In this document: piece after piece, positions 32,162 through 42,600 of the stretch
Position numbering within the stretch: the first letter of the stretch is position 1
How the letters are laid out: each line of letters begins with the position of its first letter
NCBI GenBank assembly: GCA_902729315.2
Contig: LR746279.1
Coordinates: 1,254,001 to 1,318,000 of the forward strand
Origin: Spirodela intermedia
Lineage: Eukaryota > Streptophyta > Magnoliopsida > Alismatales > Araceae
DNA length: 64,000 nt
Reading direction: 5' to 3'
Position numbers and translations under genes: made by a program
The notes under the pieces: model-generated
Database searches by the model: none
The model's input: the letters and a program-made list of their open reading frames with translations, nothing else
Told to the model about the DNA's origin: nothing

Positions 32162-32606
32162 ATTTGGTATCAAACTTTATAGTACTTACATGAAGAGGAT
32201 ATCTCGTAGTCTGCCCACTTTCCATTCTTGGGTATGTCGATGAATTGTCCAAGAGATTTGGACAATTTGATCTGTGAATTATCAAACTTAGTTTCCTCAT
32301 TGGGGCAACCTGGTCAATCAGGTTCTAATGGCTGGGCTGCACAACAGATGCAGTGATCTGAAGTAAGGCTATTCTCTTCTTGAGATTTATGATAACTATA
32401 GTATGTGCTCATACCCATTTTCTTTATGTTATTTCTTTTAGACTACAATCTTAGATACAACAAATCTTACTCAAGTAAATGATGTTTTCCTGCACCTATG
32501 GACAAAGCTTCTTCATTGGGGCAACTTGGTCAATTGGGTCAACCAGCTCCTGGTGACTGGGCTACACATCAAATGTCAACATAGTAGCTAGGGGCCTTTC
32601 TTATGT
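32161..32606 (+). pseudogene. Rearranged partial copy of the RRM gene (exon 5/intron 5 region)
   Basis: 32161-32252 matches intron 5 of the RRM gene at about 29634-29726 (shared TTGGTATCAAACTTTATAGT). 32290-32330 matches exon 5 around the CATTGGGGCAACCTGGTCAA repeat. 32366-32606 matches about 29300-29607, including intron 4, its acceptor region and exon 5. Intron sequence is retained, so the copy arose from DNA duplication, not from mRNA. The segments are out of order (3' part first), and the acceptor-exon junction and frame are destroyed. Confidence 0.88.
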
Positions 32607-33579
32607 TGGCTTTCGAATTCATGTTCTCGTAATGGGTTCTAATGATGACTAATAAATATAAGAAAAAATAAAATGTACCAAATTATAATTATAGTTTTAA
32701 AGCATTTCTTTATATATGTGAACATTTGAACACATTGTCGAAGTATGTTAATTATAGGTTTATTGATATTAAATGTTAATGACAAGTGTTTTCATGTAAG
32801 TTCTTTGATTGTGTTAGACCTTCTTATTTATAATATATTTTAATTTTTCTGAAATGAAAAATAACAACTTTGAGTATGTGTTTTGCTCAATTTACTACAA
32901 CAATATTGCTCAATTTGCTTTTAATTTTAATTTCAAATAATTTCATCTCATTTATGAGCTATTGTGTCTACATTATCACTCTTATGTTAATCAAAATGTA
33001 ACAAAATGGAAAATATGTGTTTTTTAAAATAAAAAATAACCTCTTCTATATGTGTTATGTTCAATTTACTATAATAATATTGCTGAGATGTATCAATATA
33101 ATATAATTTGAAAGTCAATTTCAATTAATGCATCTCACTTATGAGTTCTTAAGTTTGCATTATTTTTGATGCAGAATCAAAGAAAGAGAAAGAGCAATAT
33201 TCATATAGAAAAGAAAGTTGGGATTTAGGATTGACTTTAGCTAAGTTAAAGAGGATTGTGGATAAACTAATTTTACTGATTTTAGAAGAATTAGGATTAT
33301 AATTAACTGAGAATAATTGTACTTTCAAAGGTTCAGATAAAGTTACAACCAGGAGTATTAGGATCACTAATAAAAGACACAAGAGAGGCCTATCATATGG
33401 TTCACTCAATTTCTATAAAGAGCAAGGATATAAAATAATGATCACTTCACAAAGAGAATTGAAATCAAGCGTACCTTACTAAAATAGATTTTAGATTAAT
33501 TTTCTTGACTCTAGTGGCTTGAAATCCATTGATTCTTGAATTGATTTCCAAGAGTATTAGAAAAAAGAAAATAAGAATG
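32607..33579. other. AT-rich spacer, nothing recognised
   Basis: Only short frames are present. Similar AT-rich phrases recur (for example AAAATAACAACTTTGAGTAT near 32860 and AAAAATAACCTCTTCTATAT near 33035, each followed by TGTGTT or GTTATGTTCAATTTACTA), suggesting a diverged internal duplication of about 180 bp. Confidence 0.5.
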
Positions 33580-34350
33580 CTAAGAGTGTGGAGGAGGAAT
33601 TGAGAATGGAAGAGTTAGATAGATACGAAATAGGAGGAAAGAATGATGAGAGTCAACGGAAAAGAAATAGAAATGAAGGAGAGGGAAGAGAGATAGAGGA
33701 AATGGGGTGTCTGTGGCAATGGCGACAGAGAGAGAAAATGAGTGAGGTACGTGGCGACGGGGAGAGAGAGAAGAAAGAGGGTTCTCGTGAGGATGAGAAT
33801 CAAGGGTGGATTTAAATAATAAAGGGGCGAAATGAGAGAGAGAGAGAGAGCACGGACTCGCCGAGACGGGCGTCAAAAGAAAAAGGTCGGATGGTGGCGA
33901 CAGTGAAAGAGAGAAAAAAGGAAGAGGGTTTCGAGATGGGAGGACAGCGGGAAGGGGATCTAGTGGCAATGGCAGGTTCGCGACGGGACAGACGGCGAGG
34001 AGGCGGAACGGCGGTGATGAGGCGGATGAGGAGGACGAGGAATGGCAACGACGGGGCAGATGAGGAGGAGGCGGAATGACGACGAGGAGGTGGAATGGCG
34101 GTGACGAGGCAGATGACAAAGAGGTGGAACGAGGGCGACGAGGCTGCTGGCGAGGAGGTGGAATGGTGGCGGTGGTAGGAGAGAGGAAAGGGAGGGCTGG
34201 CGACGGGACGGATGATGAAGACGATGTGGGAGAAGAGGAAAAGAGAGAGGTCTCCTAATCCAAGAGGACGAGAAGAAGAGAGGAAGCCCCCCCAATCCAA
34301 GAGGCGATGAACGGAGGGGAGGAACCCACCCAAATCCAAGGGGCGAGATG
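33580..34350. repeat. Purine-rich low-complexity tract
   Basis: The plus strand is almost entirely G and A with scattered CGACG or GGCGG. Units such as GAGGAGGCGGAA, GAGGAGGTGGAATGGCGG and ACGAGGC recur irregularly, and AATCCAAGAGGCGA-like units repeat at the right end. Long open frames on both strands follow from the lack of stop codons in such sequence and are not taken as genes. Confidence 0.85.
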
Positions 34351-35399
34351 AGAAAGGAGACGACTTTCTAATCAAAGAAGGTAAAAAATAAACTTCTTGA
34401 CTAATTTCACAAATCACTGTCCAAATACAAGATGAGTTTTAGAATGTATAGAGGAGTAGAGAGAGAAAGAGAAGAAAAGGGTGAAAGAGACAACCTTTCC
34501 CAAGAGATGCCCCACTTAAGAAGGAATTGAGGAGAGTGAGGTTGACTTAGCCTCTTCTCTCTCTCTCTTCTTCTTCTCCTTCTCCTTCTCTCTCTTCTTC
34601 TTGTTGGGTCATCATTTGTGAGTGGATCCTCTTGCTTGTTGGTAGGGATCAATTACTCATTGATCCAATATTTCATGTTGGATCCAAGAGAGGAGGAAGG
34701 TGCCCGATTGACTTAGAATTGAACTCTTTGAGGTCAAAGACCCTAATTCTTACACTTCTTCTTGGAAGGGTTGACCTCAAAGGTTGAACCTCTAGTTAAC
34801 AATTTTTCATTGAATTGAGTTGACTTGACTTTCTTGAGTGAAAAATCATTGATTGAATCTAATGATCTCATCAATTTCTCTTGTGTCATTCAAAATATAA
34901 CAAAATCACTAATATAAGAGTTTCATTAAAATTTAAAATAGTAACATATTGTTTGTGTGTAATGTTTAATTATCTGCAAAAATGTTGTTAAAATTTATCA
35001 ATATAAGATAAATAATTTAAATTGAAATCAATTTGATCTAAGAAATTAAATTTATTACTATTTTGTGGTTATAAATGTAAATATCATATGAAAATAGAAT
35101 TTATTTGTACCTCATCTTCCATAGCAAGTTTGATGTTTGATTTCTTGCCCATAGGTCATGAAAAATATACAGATTGTGTCAGAGTTTGAGTTGAAATATT
35201 AATCAAGTTCTTCCATAATATGAGTTTTTATATCTCACTATTCAAGGAGAAAAAAAATTGGGATTATACCCAGATTGTATGGACTCATTATATAATTCAA
35301 GTCATCATCTTCCACCACCATGTTACCTAAAGGAAGGGAGATTGCCAGAGACCCAGATCATTTCTTTGAATCGAGGTGTGGTTCGTGAACCTAGGACTT

Positions 35400-35444
<45 letters not shown>

Positions 35445-35585
35445 GAACCAGTGAACGAAGCGCGGCCCATGACTTGGTGCCAAAAGCTCAGATAGTTTTT
35501 TCACGTGGTATTTGGACGGCTAGATGAGGTCCATCGGGTTTTGACTGCCCCCCCGTTTCCCATAAGACAATGGGTTGCTCTCCAT
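34351..35585. other. Spacer, possible decayed retroelement sequence
   Basis: Contains a CT-rich run at 34551-34602, a GATCC-rich stretch at 34620-34690 and a (GA)20 run at 35401-35440. No protein-like frame was recognised. Confidence 0.5.
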
Positions 35586-35594
35586 AAACCCTAG
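35586..35594 (+). promoter_or_regulatory. Telo-box with nearby site II-like elements
   Basis: AAACCCTAG is followed within 30 nt by GCCCATGCCTGGG. In plants this combination marks promoters of ribosomal-protein and snoRNA genes. Here no long coding frame follows, which is why the downstream region is listed as a candidate RNA locus. Confidence 0.5.
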
Positions 35595-35825
35595 CAGTCC
35601 GGCCGCCCATGCCTGGGTAGAAAGAGGCTGGCTAGTGGCTTGGTTCCGCGAGGTCAAAGATGGAGGTTAGTCGTCTCTGATGTTATCGCTCTCCGTCTAC
35701 TGTTGTTGCCAGGATCGTTCTACTTCCTTCGTGGTTGTTTGTACGCGTGATGATCCCCTGCGTATGCATTTGTTTTTTCCTTGTTTTTTCCATGACGCGA
35801 ATCTCTTATACACCGGCAACTTGTG

Positions 35826-36053
35826 ACGGGGGATGATTTTCCGGGTGAAATCTCCCTTGCTACGTTGGAGCAAACCTTGAGTGTTTGCATATTCCAGAGC
35901 TAACGTCATATGTTAAGGGAAATGAAGTTGACGGTGTTTTTTCAGAGGAAATCTTCGAAGAAAGGACCTCCTTCAGCCCATGTCTCATATTCCATTGCCC
36001 TGAGTAGCAGCGTTGCTGCCATTACCTGTTGGGACTGGCCATGAGACATATAT
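35826..36053 (+). ncRNA. Candidate structured RNA unit, copy 1
   Basis: A block of about 230 bp with several short inverted repeats: GGGA/UCCC around GAUUU/AAAUC (35828-35856), UGGA/UCCA enclosing GCAAAC/GUUUGC (35866-35895), GAGG/CCUC enclosing UCUUCGAAGA (35946-35971) and GCAGC/GCUGC (36009-36021). A second copy lies at 36391-36616 with stem changes that mostly keep pairing. No box motifs of a known snoRNA class were confirmed, so this is a candidate only. Confidence 0.3.
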
Positions 36054-36390
36054 TTCGCGATACTTCCTAGTCATATATGTCGTCCTGATACTCTCCCTTT
36101 CGTCATTGAATCAACCTACCATAGCACTTTCAACGGGTCATTCTCTGCAATGTGTTGGTATCTTCTCCGATCTATGCCTCTGCACTGTCATATTCCATTG
36201 CTAAGCGTGAACGATTCTTTGTATTGGCTGATACGGCTGGCTACGGAACATATACATTTCCCATTTGTTTGATAGGGCTCGCTTCTTAAGGATGTAATTC
36301 AGATTTGTAAGCCAACCTGACATCATCGCTGACGAACTTATTTGTAGTAGTAATTACAACGACAAATTTCAACTATTTGTTCTTTGGTAA

Positions 36391-36616
36391 ACGTGATGGG
36401 GGATGGTTTTCCGGGTGAAATCTCCCCTGCTTCATTGGAGCAAACCTTTAATGTTTGCATATTCCAAAGCTAACGTCACATAGCAAGTGAAATGAAGTCG
36501 ATGGTTCTTCATTCAAAGGAAATCTTTGAAGAAAGTTCCTCCTTCAGCACTTTTATCATATTCCATTGCCCTGAGTAGCAGCATTGCTGCCATTACCTGT
36601 TGGGACTGGCCATGAG
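36391..36616 (+). ncRNA. Candidate structured RNA unit, copy 2
   Basis: Paralogue of 35826-36053, about 565 bp downstream. Identical blocks include TTTTCCGGGTGAAATCTCCC, CATATTCCATTGCCCTGAGT and TGCTGCCATTACCTGTTGGG. The third stem is AGGAA/UUCCU here against GAGG/CCUC in copy 1, and the second has a base pair extended to UUGGA/UCCAA. A perfect hairpin (TTGGATC and GATCCAA, about 36797-36821) follows downstream. Confidence 0.3.
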
Positions 36617-37273
36617 AAAGATATTATCACAGTCGATTGGACATGATTCGTTTTGAAATCCGCAGTGCGAAAGAGATTGTTCATATAAGAAACATGCCGC
36701 ATCTTCATTTCTCCCGGATTATGTTTAGTAAGATTTCCCACGGTTTCTCCACTATCTATCTAGATGCTTTGATTAACGATGAAGCAGAAGTTTCCTTGAT
36801 TGGATCTTTCTTGGGCTGATCCAAGCAATTTCATTGAATCCCTGAAAAATTGATTCGTGTCAGTTTCACTCACCTGGTTCTAACTAATAATGATTTTCCG
36901 GGCCCTTTACATCTGACATGTTTTTTGTGTTCTTGCCATTTCCAAAATTTCTAAAGGAAATGAAGTATTTATATTTTTCTGATCAAACTCACTCTGCCAG
37001 AAAACTATACTTGATGCATGTAAAGGCGAATGTTTACATGAAAAGGGTTTTTTTGTTCCCCATCTGCTTTACTTGCCACTAATTTCATGATCTTGTGAAT
37101 GTATGGTTAGCTTACATTATCAATATTCTCTGGTATTTCATGGCTTTATCAATTACAATATAACTTTCATTGATGTTCACTAAATTGTTGCTTCCCTTTT
37201 CGATGTTTCTCTAAAATTTGCGTTTTGCTACAGGCTTGTTATTGTCTATTCATTCCCTATGAAATTTGCTACA

Positions 37274-37358
37274 GGTGCATGGAATGTGATGAAGGACAGG
37301 ATCTTCAGCAGGGTTGCGATCCTTGTAGAACTTTGTGATCTGTCTGTTCATGCATAGG

Positions 37359-37398
<40 letters not shown>
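37274..37398 (-). pseudogene. Fragment of the BIG5 last exon and its intron boundary
   Basis: The plus strand shares GGAATG, AGGACAGGA, CAGCAGGGT, TTCGTGATC-like and CTGTTCATGCA in order with 39411-39512 of the BIG5-like gene, followed in both by a GA tract. About 30 bp are missing internally, and stop codons break the minus-strand frame. Orientation is the same as the intact gene about 2 kb to the right. Confidence 0.85.
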
Positions 37399-37401
<3 letters not shown>

Positions 37402-38833
37402 TGTGCAGTATGCACAGGGGTATTTTAGATATTTGTTAGGGGCTCTATCCGTATCATTATTTTTAAAAAGTTATAGCTCATAAATCATTTTTTTTTTGGA
37501 ATGTTGATTTGGTTTGGGGGAATGTGAAGGAGAGAATGGTTATTAATGATAGATTTGACAAACATCTTGAAAAAATATATAAAAGAAGTTAGAATCTGAC
37601 AAATTTAGAAGCTCATTATCTTGAAATGAGTTTTAGTACAAGCACCTACATTAAAAGCTATTAAATAGGCTCAACTTTATGAAATTATGTGATATGAAAT
37701 AATTTTTAATAGTAGCTGTGGTAAGGTATGAAATCTAAGAAAAATCAGTAGTTATTTAATATGCAAATAAAAGTTCAGTTGAAGTGTAAACCAATTACAT
37801 TTTGAAAAATTCAGACCTTATTTGATAGGAGTAAAGGTACTAATTTATAAAGATCATTTGCTTAAATTACTTATGAAGAAAGAATCTAAACATTGCTTAA
37901 TCGAAAGAATTTTGCTACTAATTTTTATTTATTTAAAGATTAAGGATGGCTTTGAAAGTGTAGTAATTTCTCATCTTTCTAGAATTAGTGGACTTGAAAA
38001 TGCCCCATTAAGACTCATTTCTAGATCAACAAGTAATGCTTGTAGGTTGTATATTTGATATGTATATATATAGCTAATTATTTGGTGATATAAAAAATTT
38101 CACATAAGTTGTGAATGAATAAAAAGGATGTATTCTTTACTAAGATTAAATAAATTCACATTGAGGAGGATAATCCATGTAATCAAAAAATTTCTCCCAA
38201 GAGCCATGAATAGTGAGATAATTTTGATTTCAAATTCTGAAGGAATTAAACCCTTGTAAGCAATTAAGTGTACACCAAGTAATTAGCAGCAGCCAATAAG
38301 TAGGTGTTCTTAATAAAATGAAGTAGGCAAGAGGTCAAACCACTGTAATTTTTTTGTTCTTTAAAATTTAAATATAATTGGCCAATAGAAATTCAGCATT
38401 AGGAAAGAAATATTAAGAAAAAAAGTTGATTAAATTTTTTTCCAAGCATCTCTTAAAAGTTGATAGTCCAAAGTGTTTTAATAATTACAAAAGTCGACAC
38501 ATGGTCAAATAAAAATTCAAACAATTCAACTTCCACATCTCAAGGTTAGCGCCATCTTAAATCCAACACTTGCTATACAACCTTATTTCCTCCAAATAGT
38601 TTCTTTGATATTGAACTTTATCTTACTATTTGATGGATGATATACAATGCATCATAGATCATATGATAGTATTTGAGCTCACCTTTGATCTTGACCAAAA
38701 AGGTAAGCTTTCTTGCCGGGTTCTGAACAAAAATTCAATGAAAAACTTTGCTATATTTTTGTCATTATGAGGGATTCACGAAGCTTGTGATAAATTAACC
38801 TGTAGATTACCAAAACACCAATAGAGAGGGAGA

Positions 38834-38836
<3 letters not shown>

Positions 38837-38876
<40 letters not shown>
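38837..38876. repeat. (GA)20 microsatellite
   Basis: Lies 20 nt downstream of the BIG5 stop codon, so it is CT in the sense of that gene and probably in its 3' UTR. Confidence 0.97.
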
Positions 38877-38877
<1 letters not shown>

Positions 38878-38895
38878 ATACAATGCGTAGAAATC

Positions 38896-39623
38896 TCACG
38901 TGGAAGGGAGAATTATGGGGCCTATAGATGACTGGAAGATTTCGCAGAGGACTTGCTGGACCTCACTGGAGCTGTGTTCACACCGGACGAGGTTGACCAG
39001 TGAAGGGAAGAGGGAGGGGAGGTACCTCTTGAAGGCGTCTCTCTCCAGCCGGGTGAGCAGGCGGACTGCAGAAACCACCAGTGGCGCCCGGGCCGCAAGC
39101 TCCTCCTTTCGGGCCGAGCCTAGGGGAACCACCCAACGCAGGGGAGCTCCGCTGGCCGGGCGGCGGCCGCCAGCGGCACAGGCGAGGTACGTGTCGAGGA
39201 CCTTGGCGCAGGCGGCGACAAGCTGTGGCTGAACACCGAGCTTGATCGAGAGGGAGGGATGGGAGCTGAGGATGGACTCGAGGAGCTTGAGGTGGCACTG
39301 GAGAGACTCGTTCTGGAAGTGGACCAGCGGGGGGTCGGAGATGTCCAGGTAGGCGCAGGCGCGGCGGAGCTTCCGCTGGAGTGCTGCCGCCTCCACCGTC
39401 TCGCTGGCGTGGAATGCAATGGAGGACAGGAGCTCCAGCAGGGTGGCAACGTGGGCTGGGGACAGCATGCTGGAATGCGCTTCATAAAGCTTCGTGATCG
39501 CCTGTTCATGCAGAGAGAGAGAGAGAGAGAGAGAGGATCAGAATTCAAGAGTGACTCGGGGCCAGACACTAATGAACACAGTGCTCCTTCGAATGCTCCT
39601 ACCATGGAGACACAGACAGAGGG

Positions 39624-39654
<31 letters not shown>

Positions 39655-42600
39655 CACCTTTGCTAGGAGCAATTGCACGGCAATGTGGCCCTTCATCCTG
39701 AGCACCGCATACGAAGCCGCCTCCATGTGATCCTCCTCCACTTCGTTTCCATGAAATTCCTCCTGATCCGAGTAAACTTCCATGTCGACGAACGCCTGAG
39801 AAGCCTCAGGAATCTCGACCTTCTCCATGATCTGGACGACCCTCGAGAACTCCGGCAATGCAGCAGCAACCGCCTCCTTCAATGCCTGCAGAATCTCCCC
39901 CCACTCCTCCTCAGACAGCCGCCCTTCCAGGGCCCCCGCCAGCTGCAGCAGAGACCCAACTCCGGTGCCTGTAGAGCTCTGATGGGGGCTCCTGATGAAC
40001 CCCGACAAGACCAGCACCACGTCCCGGAGAAGCACCCGGACGACGTCGAAGTAGTCAACGAACAGGTCAACGAGGCACTTCGCCGCCACCGCCTGGATGC
40101 TGGCATTCCATGTGTCCTCATCGAGGTCCACCGGGCTCACGCCGCCAAATATGGGGAAGATGACCGACTTGAAGACGCTCATCCAGAAGGGGCGCGAGAA
40201 GAGCCGCCCATGGTCCCTGAGGATGTTGAACAGGACCTCCAGAGCTCCTCTCCTGATGGTCGGCCTGGGGTCGGAAGTCAACCTCGATAAACCTGCAGCG
40301 GATATGTAAAAAGTTAAATTAAAATTTCCCTACAAAAAAGTCAACGCCATGACCAGCGGAGATTAATTTGTACCGGCAAGGAGGGGCACCCAGAAGTAGA
40401 CATGGTCATCATCCTCTGTGAAGGCGGCTCCTTCCGGCGACCCGCCGCCTGCTGTGTTCTTGTCATAGCAGACCAGCCCGCCTTCTGCAAGCTTGACGGC
40501 GCAGAAGCGGAGGAAGGCGATGGCATTGAGGCTGACGTCAGTGTTGAGCTTGCTGCTGGTGAAGGTGATGAGGCACTTGACGCAGTCCGTGAAGGTTGTG
40601 GTCTCCGTCTCTGTTATGTACGGGAAGTAGTCGCGGACGATCTTCTCCATGGTCTCGAAGGCCAGTAGCACGATGCTCTTGCGCTCATCGGCGGCGGCGG
40701 CAGTGAAGACCTGAAAATGGAAAATAAAATAAAATAAGGCAATCTGAGTGAGGAACTCACGAGATTCGTCGCAGAATCTTGGCCAATAGGGGAAGATTAA
40801 TGGATCACCATGAAGACACTCTTCCAGCCGGACTTGACATTGCCTACACGGCTCAGGACCATCTGAGAGATGCATCGGACGATCAGCTCCCGGATTTCGG
40901 CGGAGCCGCTCTTCTGCATGACGATCACAAATGGTCGCAAGAACTCGTTCTGGAAGTTGTAGTTGGCGAGTTCTTCCCGCTCCAGAAACTTCATGGCGAG
41001 CTGCCTCAAGGAATCCATCACAAAGATGGAAACGGAGAGGTTCTCAAAGATGCCCACCGTCACGAAGAATTCAGAGAGGACACTCCAAATGCGAGACCAC
41101 ACCAGCCTGATGCGGTTCATGTTGTAGTGCCTGAAAAACAGATGGAAAATAAATCAGTAAGAGAGAGAGAGAGAGAGAGATGGTTTTGGTTCAAAGTCAA
41201 CGATGACTCACGCGATTTCTACTATTTTTGTTAGGCTGAAGATGCGAGGGTCTGATGGGGACTGCAGCTCTGCCATGGAGACCTTGCACAGGGCCTTCAC
41301 AAAGGCTACTATGGCTTCGCTGTTTAGTCTCTGACTGTGGGCGAATATGTGGTTGAGCTCGAAACTGCCGATCTGGTCTAATAGATTTAGGTTGGAGATG
41401 AAATGGGTGATCTGCTCGGGGCTGACCAGTCCAGAGACAGTTCCGACCCGATTGCTGTCATATGAGCCCCCACGGACAGCAGCCACCACGGCTGGGTTCT
41501 GAAGGGAGTTGACTTTTTTCTTCTGGGTTGGCGTGCCAGGTGACTTCTGTGGCTTCTCTTCTGTTCCACTGGCGGATGCGGTGAAATAGGAAGCATCGGG
41601 AGGAGCGCCCTCACCCAGCAGCTGCAAGTGCTCGAATCGGGAAAGGCATGTCAGCACATGCTCCCACGACTCCTGGAGGAAGTCCCCATCTTCAATGGCG
41701 ATAGATATGATGGCCTGTAAGAACAGAGGATCGGAAGTCAACAAGAATCTTGGAGAGATAAAGAGGGTATGAACTAGCTAGATTGAGAAAAAAGTGGGAA
41801 GCCGAGTCAGATTTTGCACAGGCCACATAATAAGTGAAACTAGGGAAATTCTGGACTAAATAAAAGAGAAAAATTACTATGAACTCATGATTGAAGAATC
41901 AAGAGTCAACATATCATGATCCCGTTTGGCTTATCAGCAATGGATCTAATCCTCAGTCAAAGTTTGCCAAAAGAGTAGCCAAGAGGGCTAGCCTTTTTCC
42001 AACGAAATTCATCCCTCACTGAACATGAAATTCACCAGCTAAACGTTTGTAAAACAGAAGACTAGCATACTTCAGCTAAGTTCCTGTAAACATTCCACAA
42101 ATTAAAACTAGCATGCTTGAGTTAATTTTCGTGGTAAACCGTAAAAAGTAGCTTTCAGCTTTTACAAATATTTAGATTTTTTTTTTTAAAATCAATGCAG
42201 GAGTACTACAAGGTAGCCCAAATCAACAACACTACTCACTGCCCAGAGCATGGCTTGTCGAAACACATTGATTCAGAAAATTGACGCAGTTCCCATTTGC
42301 CAATATGCTGGTTAGGAGGAATTCTTACATGAACAAGCCCCAGCGAAATAGAAGTTTCAAAGTCGGATCTAGTTTCACGGTTTCACCTACCTACCAATAT
42401 GTATGCCATTTTCAAATGTTAATGAATCTAATCTCCCGGATTAGTTTATGTAGCTACCCCAAGAACATGAACTCAGACATGCACATGTTTATCTAGGAAA
42501 AAAGTTTCGAGAGTGTGGTCTCACTTTCACAGCATCGACATTCTTCTGTTTCATGTCAGCAGCACAGTGCAAGTAAGTGAACTTGGCCACAGATGTGACG

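Larger units (their letters stand above)
36850..38895. other. Spacer with a gene fragment and a dispersed repeat
   Basis: Holds the ARF-GEF exon fragment at 37274-37398 (separate entry) and a segment at about 37425-37530 that resembles RRM intron 3 at about 28895-29035. AT-rich sequence without recognisable genes runs to a (GA)20 run at 38837-38876, just downstream of the BIG5 stop codon. Confidence 0.6.

Noticed and set aside
33580-34417. Long Pro/Ser-rich minus-strand frames
   Set aside because: Purine-rich DNA lacks stop codons, so open frames are expected. The peptides have no recognisable domain and several frames are open at once.
36637-36819. A 60-residue plus-strand frame downstream of the duplicated units
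   Set aside because: No family was recognised, it overlaps a perfect hairpin, and the region is better explained as non-coding.
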